Shown: positions 1-6,442 of the stretch, piece after piece | Position numbering within the stretch: position 1 is the stretch's first letter | Layout of the letters: every line of letters starts with the position of its first letter | Source: Phycisphaerae bacterium | Lineage (GTDB): Bacteria > Planctomycetota > Phycisphaerae > UBA1845 > UTPLA1 | Length of the DNA stretch: 15,096 bases | Assembly (NCBI GenBank): GCA_016935885.1 | Contig: JAFGQA010000326.1 | Coordinates: 1-15,096, forward strand | Direction of reading: 5' to 3' | Notes under the pieces: generated by a model | Databases searched by the model: none | Told to the model about the DNA's origin: nothing | Seen by the model: only the letters and a program-made list of their open reading frames with translations | Made by a program: the position numbers and the translations under genes

Positions 1-72
1 AATATCGATGATGATCGAGTGACTCGGGGCCGCCCGGGCGGAAGGATCGCGAGGACCTGCCCCGCACCGCTT

Positions 73-103
73 GTCCCGCCATAGCTCCTGAGCGACGGCG
101 GAC
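73..103. repeat. Imperfect hairpin in the left-hand spacer
   Basis: GTCCCGCC (73-80) pairs with GGCGGAC (97-103) with one bulged base, and GCT/AGC (84-86/91-93) closes the tip. The surrounding wording, with CGCCAAAGGCTACGG at 111-125, resembles intergenic repeats I associate with Verrucomicrobia-type genomes, but that is memory, not a search. I see no gene in bases 1-274. Confidence 0.3.
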
Positions 104-222
104 CAACCTTCGCCAAAGGCTACGGCTTGGCACGCAAGACGCCGCGGCAAACGAGTGGGGAGCTTTGCGAAAGCCTGTTTCCGCTCGCCCGTTCTCAGCC
201 CTGCCTCCGCGCGAGATTCGAC

Positions 223-250
223 TGGACCTGCACTCGGCCGGGTGTACTAT
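223..250 (+). promoter_or_regulatory. Possible promoter of the PEP-CTERM gene
   Basis: TGGACC (223-228), a 16-base spacer and TACTAT (245-250) form a weak sigma-70-like pair 24 bases before the start codon at 275. The -10 match is fair and the -35 match is poor. I looked for an RpoN-type GG-N10-GC element, which controls some PEP-CTERM genes elsewhere, and did not find one here. Confidence 0.3.
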
Positions 251-274
251 CCTGGCTTGAAGGAGAGCGCTATC

Positions 275-1060
275 ATGGGAAACACACCATCCAGGCGGCG
301 CGATCTCGATCAGAAGCTCCTCGCCTACTCCGCCACGGCCGGCGCGGCGCTCGTCGTCGCCCAGCAGGCCGACGGAAACATCATCCATAGCGGACTGACC
401 AATATCACTATCGACGCCGGGAATCCCTCGGTCTCGCTTGACCTCGACGGCGGTGGTGTGAACGATGTGACGTTCTCTTTTCAGTATTCCACGACTCCCC
501 TGACGAACGGCATGGTTCGAAACTGGCAATTGCGTCTCCAGCCGGCCGGGACGAACAACTTCATGGCGACCAGCGCCAGCGGACTGGCTCTTCGCCTCGG
601 CGCAGGTTCCGCGATCGCCGCGGGCACCCAGTGGTTTGCCGGAAACGGCCTCCTCGCCCGCCGACAGCAGAGCTCCGGCTCCTTTCCGATGATGGTCCCC
701 ACGTATCACTACATGACCACCGTCATGTACAGCAGTTGGCGCTCTGGAACAATGTGGACGCCGTTCAGCAACACCTGGGACTTCGGCAGTTTCCACGGCC
801 AGCGCGGCTACGTCGGGTTCCGATTCGATATCGCCGGCGGCAGTACGCACTACGCGTGGATCGATTTCGAGGGCGCCGCCGACGCGTCCTCCGGGACAAT
901 CCGCGGCTGGGCCTACGAGAGCGCGGCCGACACGGGCATCGAGGCCGGCGCCATCCCCGAGCCCGGCAGTCTCGCCCTCCTCGCCCTCGGCGCCGCCGGC
1001 GTGCTCGCAATGCGCAAGGGACGCAGCCCGGCACCCCAGGAACGCGCTGCGCAGGGCTGA
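275..1060 (+). CDS. PEP-CTERM sorting domain protein
   Basis: A 261-residue exported protein. The N-terminus carries RRR followed by a hydrophobic segment (about residues 15-28, AYSATAGAALVVAQQ), which is a signal peptide. The C-terminus is a full PEP-CTERM tripartite signal: IPEPGS at 227-232, a transmembrane stretch LALLALGAAGVLAM, then basic RKGR. In this family exosortase recognises the signal, cleaves it, and the protein goes to the envelope or exopolysaccharide matrix. The middle is Gly/Ser/Thr-rich beta-type sequence with an early LDLDGGGVND motif, and its specific role is unknown. I chose ATG 275 because AAGGAG (260-265) lies 9 bases upstream and the signal peptide starts directly after it; the frame stays open upstream without a better start. 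An unusual 11-residue tail follows the basic cluster. No exosortase gene is in the window. Confidence 0.87.
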   Translation: MGNTPSRRRDLDQKLLAYSATAGAALVVAQQADGNIIHSGLTNITIDAGNPSVSLDLDGGGVNDVTFSFQYSTTPLTNGMVRNWQLRLQPAGTNNFMATSASGLALRLGAGSAIAAGTQWFAGNGLLARRQQSSGSFPMMVPTYHYMTTVMYSSWRSGTMWTPFSNTWDFGSFHGQRGYVGFRFDIAGGSTHYAWIDFEGAADASSGTIRGWAYESAADTGIEAGAIPEPGSLALLALGAAGVLAMRKGRSPAPQERAAQG

Positions 1061-1084
1061 GGTCAGTTCTCTCGGCGTCTGACC
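1061..1084 (+). terminator. Possible terminator hairpin after the PEP-CTERM gene
   Basis: GGTCAG (1061-1066) pairs perfectly with CTGACC (1079-1084) around a 12-base loop, starting at the base after the stop codon. There is no T-tract, so intrinsic termination is doubtful. It could simply stabilise the 3' end. Confidence 0.25.
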
Positions 1085-1113
1085 GGCAGACCCCCTGACG
1101 ACAAGTCAGAGCG

Positions 1114-1695
1114 CTATTTGGAGTGCGGCGGCTTGACGCCGCTTTCCATAGCCCCGCCCAACGGCACAAACTCATCCATGACTTCCACCCTGTCGATGGG
1201 GAACTGCTCTACCATTCGCCGAAAGGCCGGCCGACTGCTTCGCTCAAACCAGGCCGCCGAACACCACGCGTAATTCACCGCCGCGTCCGCCACGCCATGG
1301 TGCACGGCGTTCTGATGCACGTATTTCAGCCGCGCGTAGTATGAGGTCTGAAACGTGATGTGAGAATCGTAGTACTGGAACCACACCTTGCGCCCAGGCA
1401 TGGAATCCAACTGGTTCAAGTGTCTGGCCGACAAGGTGTGCAGCTTGGAAACCAGCCGCTTCAGGTTCTGGGGGTGGTCCGGCGAGACGCCAACCCAGTG
1501 ATAGTGGTTGGACAGGATGGCCCACGCCTGCAGCTTCCATCCGAATTCCTGCGCGCAGTTGAAGAGCAGGTCGCGAAAGAAAGTGAGCCTTTCCGGCGAA
1601 CTGAGGTGATGTTGCTTGAGGTACGTGCCGCAGGTCACCATGTAGGCGCCCTGTTCGGCCAAGCGATGCAAGGGAGCGTGCGGCCAGTCGGTCAT
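1114..1695 (-). CDS. REP-associated tyrosine transposase (Y1/HUH family)
   Basis: A 193-residue single-strand DNA transposase-like protein of the IS200/RAYT group. Members cut and rejoin REP hairpin DNA through a phosphotyrosine link. The HUH metal site is H64-Y65-H66 in ILSNHYHWV, and the likely nucleophile is Y125 in LKYVHQNAVHHG. The N-terminal GAYMVTCGTYLKQHH and the short length are typical of RAYTs rather than of mobile IS200 copies. ATG 1695 has AGG 8 bases upstream. The last nine codons (ending SGVKPPHSK) are encoded by a REP copy, so the frame has run into the repeat. A matching inverted REP lies just upstream of the start. RAYTs are usually single-copy and domesticated, and this one looks intact. 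Confidence 0.9.
   Translation of the reverse strand: MTDWPHAPLHRLAEQGAYMVTCGTYLKQHHLSSPERLTFFRDLLFNCAQEFGWKLQAWAILSNHYHWVGVSPDHPQNLKRLVSKLHTLSARHLNQLDSMPGRKVWFQYYDSHITFQTSYYARLKYVHQNAVHHGVADAAVNYAWCSAAWFERSSRPAFRRMVEQFPIDRVEVMDEFVPLGGAMESGVKPPHSK
1119..1143 (-). repeat. REP hairpin, copy 1 (inside the transposase 3' end)
   Basis: This 25-base unit is the exact reverse complement of 1720-1744. Its core GCGGCG-GCTTGA-CGCCGC can fold into a 6-bp hairpin. It encodes the C-terminal tail of the transposase. Flanking REPs are the expected substrate of a RAYT enzyme. Confidence 0.85.
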
Positions 1696-1719
1696 CCCTG
1701 TCGCCTAACAAAGGCAAAG

Positions 1720-1744
1720 AGCGGCGTCAAGCCGCCGCACTCCA
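1720..1744 (+). repeat. REP hairpin, copy 2 (upstream of the transposase)
   Basis: It is identical over 25 bases to copy 1 in inverted orientation, 24 bases upstream of the transposase start codon and 62 bases before the phosphodiesterase gene. The two copies form a BIME-like bracket around the transposase gene. Confidence 0.85.
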
Positions 1745-1770
1745 GAGGCGGAGAACTGCGTAATCCAACG

Positions 1771-1798
1771 TTGAGCGTTGCCGCCTTTCCCCTTTATC
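1771..1798 (+). promoter_or_regulatory. Weak promoter candidate of the phosphodiesterase gene
   Basis: TTGAGC (1771-1776), 16 bases and TTTATC (1793-1798) lie just before ATG 1807. The -35 overlaps a small dyad, CAACG/CGTTG (1766-1770/1776-1780). A start site here would leave almost no leader. This is tentative. Confidence 0.22.
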
Positions 1799-1806
1799 CT
1801 TCCGCC

Positions 1807-4569
1807 ATGACTGAAACCCCGGCAAGCAAGGTGCTCCTGATCGGCTGGGACGGCGCCGACTGGAAAGTCATCACGCCCCTGCTCGACGCCGGCAAACTGC
1901 CCCACCTCGAGCGGTTCGTCAACGAAGGCGTGATCGGCAACCTGGCCACGCTCTACCCGTCGCTCTCGCCCATGCTCTGGACCTCGATCGCCACCGGCAA
2001 GCGCCCGTTCAAGCACGGCGTCCTCGGGTTCACCGAGCCCGATCCGAACCGCGGCGGGGTCCGGCCGATCACGATCCTCTCGCGCAAGACCAAGGCGGTC
2101 TGGAACATCCTCTGCCAGGACGGCAAGACCTGCAATGTCGTCGGCTGGTGGCCGTCCCACCCCGCCGAGCCCCTCCGCGGCGTCATGGTGTCCAACCACT
2201 ACCACCGCGCGGTCGGCCCGCTCGGGAAGCCCTGGCCCGTGCGGCCCGGCACGATCCACCCCGAGCGCCTGGTGCCGAACCTGGCCGACCTGCGCGTGCA
2301 CCCGCACGAACTCACCGCGGACCAGCTCCTGCCGTTCATCCCCCGGGCGGCGGAGATCGACCAGGCCAAGGACCCGCGCCTCGCCATCCTCGCCAAGATC
2401 CTCGCCGAGTGCGCCACGGTCCACGCCGCCGCGACGGCGCTGATCCAGCTCGAGCCGTGGGACTTCATGGCGGTCTACTACGATGCGATCGATCACTTCT
2501 CGCACGGCTTCATGCGCTACCACCCGCCGCGCCAGCCGTGGGTGCCCGAGAAGGACTACGAGCTCTACAAGGACGTCGTCGAGGGCGGCTACCGGTTCCA
2601 CGACATGATGCTGGGCATCCTGCTCAAGCTCGCCGGCCCCGACACGACCGTCCTCCTCGTTTCGGACCACGGGTTCCACCCCGACCACCTGCGGCCCCGC
2701 CACGTGCCGCGCGAGCCCGCCGGCCCGGCCACCCAGCACCGCCACTACGGCATCTTCGCCATGCGCGGACCCGGCGTGAAGAAGGACGAGCGCGTCCACG
2801 GCGCGACCCTGCTCGACGTCACGCCCACCATCCTCACCCTGTTCGGCCTGCCCGTCGGCCAGGACATGGACGGCAAGCCGCTGGTCAGCGCGTTCGCCGA
2901 GCCGACCCCGGTCCAGACCGTTCCGAGCTGGGACGACGTCGCGGGCGACGCCGGGACGCACCCGCCCGAGAAACAGCTCGACCCGGTCGAGGCGCAGGAG
3001 GCCCTGGACCAGCTCGTCGCGCTCGGCTACATCGAGCCGCCCGGCGCGAACCGCCAGAAGGCCGCCGCCGCCAGCCTGCGCGAACTGAACTACAACCTGG
3101 CCCGGTCGTACATGGATGCCGGCCGGCACGCCGACGCGATCCCGCTCCTCGAACGCCTGTATGCAGAGCAACCCGACTCGTACCGCTTCGGCATCCAGCT
3201 TGTCCTGTGCTGCCAGGTCCAGCGCCGGCTCGGTGACGCCCGCCGTGTTCTCGACGACCTCTTCCGCCGTAAGACCGCGAACGCGGAGAAGGCCGCGGCG
3301 AGACTCAAGGAGTTCGCGGACCAGCACAAAGACGCAAAGCCCGAAGACTTCACCGAGAAGCAGCGTAAGGAACTGTCTGACCTGCAGGCCGAGGCCACGG
3401 CTAACCCCTTCACGATCCACTACCTGATGGCCTTGCTCTGCTCGGCCGAGGGCAAGGAAGACGAGGCCCTTCAGCATATCGCGATCGCGCGAAAGGCCGC
3501 GCCGCGTGAGCCCGCCCTGTACCGCCTGGCCGGCGACATCCTGCTCAAGCTCAAGCGCTGGGAGGACGCCGAGCGCAGTTTCGCGGGCGCCCTGGCGAGC
3601 GACCCGGACGATGCCGCCGCGCGGCTCGGACTGTGCCGGACCTTCCTCGCGCGGCGTCGCAACCAGGAGGCGGCGGGCGAAGCGCTCGCCGCCGTGGGCC
3701 TGCTCTACTTCAACCCGCAAGGACATTACCTGCTCGGCGTAGCCCTGCACCGGCTCGGCTACATCCCGCGCGCCGTCGAGGCGCTCAAGGTCGCCGTCGC
3801 GCAGAATCCCCGCTTCGCGGACGCCCACGCGCGCCTGGCGCAGATCTACGACCGGCGCCTCAAGAACCCGACGCGGGCCGCCGAACACCGTCGCCTGGCC
3901 GAGGTCTCCCGCCGCCCCGGCAAACAATCCTCGCCGGCTTCTGCGCTTCCCGACATCGAGGCCCCTGTTCCGCCTCTGCCCCCGTCGCGCCTTCCGCCCC
4001 TGTCGTCGTCCTCCGCCCTCATCATCTCCGGCCTGCCCCGGTCCGGCACCTCGATGATGATGCAGATGCTCAAGGCCGGCGGGATGACCATCCTGGCCGA
4101 TGACGCCCGCGCGGCGGACGAGGACAACCCGCGCGGCTACTTCGAGTTCGCGAAGGCGCGAGCGCTCCGCCGGGACAGGGCCTGGCTCGAGGACGCCCGC
4201 GGCAAAGCCGTCAAGATCGTCGCCCCGCTCCTGCCGAGCCTGCCGCTGGGACTCGACGGGCGGATCATCTTCATGGAACGCGAGTTGTCGGAAGTCGTCG
4301 CCTCGCAGAAGAGCATGCTGGCGCACCGGGGCCGGCAGGGCTCCAAACTGCCGGATGCAGAGCTCGCCAGGGTGCTGGCGTCACAAGTCCGACAGGTCAA
4401 GCTGGTGCTGGCGACGCGCGAGATTCCGACGCTGTTCGTGAGCTATCACGATGCCCTCGCCGATCCGGCGTCCGTCGCCGCGCGCGTGAACGCCTTCCTC
4501 GGCGGCGCGCTCAACGAACCCGCCATGGCCGCCGCCGTGGACCCGTCCCTCCACCACCGCCGATCTTGA
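1807..4569 (+). CDS. Type I phosphodiesterase - TPR - sulfotransferase fusion protein
   Basis: A 920-residue three-part protein. Residues about 8-400 are an alkaline-phosphatase-superfamily type I phosphodiesterase/nucleotide pyrophosphatase domain: metal ligand D15 in IGWDGADW, probable nucleophile S54 in PSLSPMLWTSIATG, then YYDAIDHFSHG, VSDHGFHPDH and QHRHYGIF supplying further Asp/His ligands. Residues about 423-705 are TPR repeats (for example LYRLAGDILLKLKRWEDAE). Residues about 736-920 are a PAPS-dependent sulfotransferase with the 5'-phosphosulfate loop GLPRSGTS (742-749) and a later IIFMERELSEVVASQKSML region. There is no signal peptide, so it probably acts in the cytoplasm. The substrate is unknown; a sulfated or phosphodiester-linked glycan is an inference. 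ATG 1807 is chosen because the domain begins immediately after it; the upstream extension runs antisense through the transposase and has no family similarity. GC is markedly higher than in the genes to the right. Confidence 0.88.
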   Translation: MTETPASKVLLIGWDGADWKVITPLLDAGKLPHLERFVNEGVIGNLATLYPSLSPMLWTSIATGKRPFKHGVLGFTEPDPNRGGVRPITILSRKTKAVWNILCQDGKTCNVVGWWPSHPAEPLRGVMVSNHYHRAVGPLGKPWPVRPGTIHPERLVPNLADLRVHPHELTADQLLPFIPRAAEIDQAKDPRLAILAKILAECATVHAAATALIQLEPWDFMAVYYDAIDHFSHGFMRYHPPRQPWVPEKDYELYKDVVEGGYRFHDMMLGILLKLAGPDTTVLLVSDHGFHPDHLRPRHVPREPAGPATQHRHYGIFAMRGPGVKKDERVHGATLLDVTPTILTLFGLPVGQDMDGKPLVSAFAEPTPVQTVPSWDDVAGDAGTHPPEKQLDPVEAQEALDQLVALGYIEPPGANRQKAAAASLRELNYNLARSYMDAGRHADAIPLLERLYAEQPDSYRFGIQLVLCCQVQRRLGDARRVLDDLFRRKTANAEKAAARLKEFADQHKDAKPEDFTEKQRKELSDLQAEATANPFTIHYLMALLCSAEGKEDEALQHIAIARKAAPREPALYRLAGDILLKLKRWEDAERSFAGALASDPDDAAARLGLCRTFLARRRNQEAAGEALAAVGLLYFNPQGHYLLGVALHRLGYIPRAVEALKVAVAQNPRFADAHARLAQIYDRRLKNPTRAAEHRRLAEVSRRPGKQSSPASALPDIEAPVPPLPPSRLPPLSSSSALIISGLPRSGTSMMMQMLKAGGMTILADDARAADEDNPRGYFEFAKARALRRDRAWLEDARGKAVKIVAPLLPSLPLGLDGRIIFMERELSEVVASQKSMLAHRGRQGSKLPDAELARVLASQVRQVKLVLATREIPTLFVSYHDALADPASVAARVNAFLGGALNEPAMAAAVDPSLHHRRS

Positions 4570-4574
4570 TCCCC

Positions 4575-4638
4575 CTCGTCCTTGTCCTCCTCCTCCTCCT
4601 CGTGCTCGTGCTCGTCCTCGTGCTCGTCCTCGTCCTCG
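4575..4638. repeat. CTCGTC/CTCGTG hexamer microsatellite
   Basis: A low-complexity tract built from CTC, CTCGTC and CTCGTG units, starting a few bases after the phosphodiesterase stop codon. A short frame through it reads as alternating Leu-Val, which is composition rather than a gene. Similar acidic/basic simple-repeat spacers are common in GC-rich PVC-type genomes (recollection). Confidence 0.75.
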
Positions 4639-4694
4639 GAGTCACCAGCCCCGCGGATTCCGGAGGGGAGAACCGCGGTCGCCTCCCGCTTTCA

Positions 4695-4722
4695 CAACCG
4701 CACCGTCACCCTCAAGGACACC
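4695..4722 (+). repeat. 28-base direct repeat, left of the Fic gene
   Basis: CAACCGCACCGTCACCCTCA and the next 8 bases match 6087-6114 with one mismatch (G to A). After a short gap both copies continue with GCGGCGAAGA (4727-4736 and 6127-6136). Both read NRTVTLKDT in one frame, so they may be scraps of a former coding sequence. They bracket the Fic gene. Confidence 0.7.
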
Positions 4723-4805
4723 CGTGGCGGCGAAGAGCTCACCACTAATCCACCCCGTAGTAGGGCCTCGAAGACTCGGCTCACTACAGGGCAGGCACTA
4801 AGGGC

Positions 4806-4831
4806 AGGGGCCCATCTGGTGGCCCTTTTTT
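4806..4831 (+). terminator. Rho-independent terminator
   Basis: AGGGGCC (4806-4812) pairs with GGCCCTT (4821-4827), with one G-T wobble, around an 8-base loop. A run of six T (4826-4831) follows. It separates the phosphodiesterase unit and repeat spacer from the Fic gene. Confidence 0.65.
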
Positions 4832-4860
4832 CGCGAGTGGAATGCTCTTGCTAAAGAAAA

Positions 4861-4866
4861 GATAAT
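4861..4866 (+). promoter_or_regulatory. -10 box of the Fic gene
   Basis: GATAAT is a near-consensus -10 hexamer in a locally AT-rich stretch. No good -35 lies 16-18 bases upstream. Transcription would begin near 4873, at the edge of the palindrome. This rules out ATG 4865 as the translation start of that transcript. Confidence 0.5.
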
Positions 4867-4871
4867 GCCAT

Positions 4872-4904
4872 ATCCTTTCTTTACGAAGAACGAAAAGAAA
4901 GGAT
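4872..4904. promoter_or_regulatory. Palindromic operator or leader hairpin of the Fic gene
   Basis: ATCCTTTCTTT (4872-4882) and AAAGAAAGGAT (4894-4904) are perfect 11-base inverted arms around an 11-base spacer. A third half-copy, ATCTTTCTTTATG (4903-4915), runs into the start codon. The right arm contains the Shine-Dalgarno AAAGGA (4898-4903). It could be an operator for the Fic protein's own winged helix, or an RNA hairpin hiding the ribosome binding site. Confidence 0.6.
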
Positions 4905-4912
4905 CTTTCTTT

Positions 4913-6079
4913 ATGGCGTCCAGGCGAATGACAGGGCGGTACGTGACGATTTCAACGGCGGGGGAAACCTGCCGCGCTTTCGTCCCCGATCCGCTCCCGC
5001 CCGCCGACCTGCCAGCGATGCTGGTGGATATGCTCGATCTGCTGGAGAAGGCGAACCGCGCCCTGGGCAAGCTCGATGGGCTCAGCGCTATCCTCCCCGA
5101 CACAGACATCTTCCTGTACATGTACGTACGGAAGGAAGCCGTCCTGTCCTCGCAGATCGAGGGCACCCAGTCTTCGCTCTCCGACCTCTTGCTGTTCGAG
5201 AGCGCGGCCGCGCCCGGCGTCCCGTTGAGGGACGTCCAGGAAGTCTCCAACTACGTGGCCGCCCTGCAGCACGGCCTCCGTCGCATGAAAGGGGGGTTCC
5301 CGCTGTCCTTGAGGCTCCTGCGCGAGATTCACGGAGTTCTGCTTTCCAAGGGACGGGGAAGCGACAAGGCGCCGGGAGAGTTCCGGCGCTCGCAGAACTG
5401 GATTGGCGGCACGCGGCCGGGCAACGCCCGGTTTGTTCCACCGCCTCCGGAACACATCATGGACTGCATGGGCGCGCTGGAGAAGTTCCTGCACAACCAG
5501 CCCGTCGCCACCCCTACGCTGGTCAAGGCCGCCCTGGCCCATGTCCAGTTCGAAACCATCCACCCGTTTCTCGATGGTAACGGCCGTCTAGGCCGCCTGC
5601 TGATCACGCTCATTCTTTGCGCCGAGAAAGCTCTCGACGAGCCGCTTCTCTATCTCAGCCTGTACTTCAAGCAGAACCGCCCGTTGTACTACGACCTTCT
5701 CCAGCGCGTGCGGAATGAGGGCGGATGGCGGGAATGGATCGGGTTCTTCCTGGAGGGCGTGGCGGAGACAGGCGAGCAGGCGGGGCAGACCGCGAGGAAG
5801 CTGCTGAGCCTGTTCGGGGCCGACCGCGAGCGAATCCAGACGCTGGGCCGGCCGGCGGCCTCCGCTCTGCGGGTCCACCAGCATCTGGAACGGAGGCCGA
5901 TCACAACGGTGCAGGCGGCGGCGCGCGCGTTGAAGATCACCGAGCCAACCGCGCGCGCGGCCTTCCGCCGCCTCCAGAAACTCGGCATTGCACGCGAGAT
6001 CACCGGCCGCCGGCGGCGACAAGTGTTCTCGTACGATCGCTACGTGAAGATCCTCAGCGAAGGCACCACACCGCTCTAA
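4913..6079 (+). CDS. Fic family AMP-transferase with N-terminal inhibitory helix and C-terminal winged helix
   Basis: A 388-residue Fic protein. Members transfer AMP (sometimes another nucleotide part) from a nucleotide to Ser, Thr or Tyr of target proteins. The signature HPFLDGNGRLGR is complete (H217 to R228). The inhibitory motif (S/T)xxxE(G/N) is present N-terminally as SSQIEG (S79, E83, G84), making this a class II self-inhibited enzyme. The Fic_N-type region fills residues 1-110. The C-terminus (about 300-388) is a winged-helix DNA-binding fold (TVQAAARALKITEPTARAAF). I prefer ATG 4913 to ATG 4865 because AAAGGA lies 9 bases upstream and a -10 box overlaps 4865. The gene stands alone, with its own terminator upstream and a palindrome in its leader, so autoregulation is plausible. 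Direct repeats on both sides hint at acquisition. Confidence 0.92.
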   Translation: MASRRMTGRYVTISTAGETCRAFVPDPLPPADLPAMLVDMLDLLEKANRALGKLDGLSAILPDTDIFLYMYVRKEAVLSSQIEGTQSSLSDLLLFESAAAPGVPLRDVQEVSNYVAALQHGLRRMKGGFPLSLRLLREIHGVLLSKGRGSDKAPGEFRRSQNWIGGTRPGNARFVPPPPEHIMDCMGALEKFLHNQPVATPTLVKAALAHVQFETIHPFLDGNGRLGRLLITLILCAEKALDEPLLYLSLYFKQNRPLYYDLLQRVRNEGGWREWIGFFLEGVAETGEQAGQTARKLLSLFGADRERIQTLGRPAASALRVHQHLERRPITTVQAAARALKITEPTARAAFRRLQKLGIAREITGRRRRQVFSYDRYVKILSEGTTPL

Positions 6080-6086
6080 CTCGCCC

Positions 6087-6114
6087 CAACCGCACCGTCA
6101 CCCTCAAAGACACC
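6087..6114 (+). repeat. 28-base direct repeat, right of the Fic gene
   Basis: This is the partner of 4695-4722 (27 of 28 bases identical), starting 7 bases after the Fic stop codon. The shared GCGGCGAAGA follows at 6127-6136, with about 8 more bases between than in the left copy, so one copy has an indel. Confidence 0.7.
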
Positions 6115-6143
6115 TGGGCCAAGGTTGCGGCGAAGAAGATGGG

Positions 6144-6280
6144 GTGATGGAGTATCGGAGCCTGCCCCGCACCGTGCTCTGCTCTGGTGCGGGGTGTTGG
6201 AGAACGGGGCATGCAGAAGCCTCGCCCGCAGGTCCGGACTTCCTCCCCATCACTCCACTACTCCATCACTCCAACACCCC
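6144..6280. repeat. Nested inverted repeats in the Fic-TPR spacer
   Basis: Three perfect inverted pairs interlock here: GTGATGGAGTA (6144-6154) with TACTCCATCAC (6259-6269); CCCCGCACC (6165-6173) with GGTGCGGGG (6186-6194); and GGGGTGTTGGAG (6191-6202) with CTCCAACACCCC (6269-6280). The right side is built of ACTCCATC/ACTCCA units. No coding sequence is evident in 6115-6442. The tract could fold as RNA or be a degenerate mobile repeat. Confidence 0.6.
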
Positions 6281-6341
6281 ATTCCTCTCGGTCCTTACAG
6301 CCTCTTTTCAGCCCCGAAAACGCCTCTTTAGCCTTGGCTGA

Positions 6342-6356
6342 TCCGCCTCTGGCGGA
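6342..6356. repeat. Short perfect palindrome TCCGCC-TCT-GGCGGA
   Basis: Six-base arms with a 3-base loop. No T-tract follows on either strand, so it is probably a dispersed palindrome rather than a terminator. Confidence 0.4.
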
Positions 6357-6412
6357 AAGACACCAAAAACGCTCGTTTCGTGTGCGTAAGTTGTTGATGC
6401 TCTAGAGAAAGC

Positions 6413-6433
6413 TGGGGTCCGACCCGAGACCCA
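6413..6433 (-). terminator. Inverted repeat after the TPR gene, possible terminator or REP-like element
   Basis: GGGTC (6415-6419) can pair with GACCC at 6428-6432 or with GACCC at 6421-6425. It lies 10 bases beyond the TPR stop codon on the minus strand and is followed there by GCTTTCTCT, a poor U-tract. It may end the HTH-kinase-TPR transcript. Confidence 0.3.
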
Positions 6434-6442
6434 CCAAGTCCT

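Noticed and set aside
155..274. 40-residue extension of the PEP-CTERM protein
   Set aside because: The signal peptide and a good ribosome site place the start at 275, and a possible promoter lies in the extension.
1360..1806. 149-residue N-terminal extension of the phosphodiesterase frame
   Set aside because: It runs antisense through the transposase and a REP and has no family resemblance; the domain starts right after ATG 1807.
1705..4326. Very long minus-strand open frame opposite the phosphodiesterase fusion
   Set aside because: It is a mirror of a GC-rich gene with strong domain matches on the plus strand; its translation is Arg/Gly/Asp/Val-rich with no recognisable domain.
4566..4854. 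Short Leu-Val or Ser/Cys-rich frames after the phosphodiesterase gene
   Set aside because: They are produced by the CTCGTC/CTCGTG simple repeat and cross a terminator.
4865..4912. Upstream ATG 4865 as the Fic start
   Set aside because: It overlaps the -10 box and the palindrome, and has a poor ribosome site; ATG 4913 has AAAGGA at 9 bases.
6165..6194. Hairpin CCCCGCACC/GGTGCGGGG as the Fic terminator
   Set aside because: The stem is strong but no T-tract follows and it is part of a larger repeat complex; left as repeat only.
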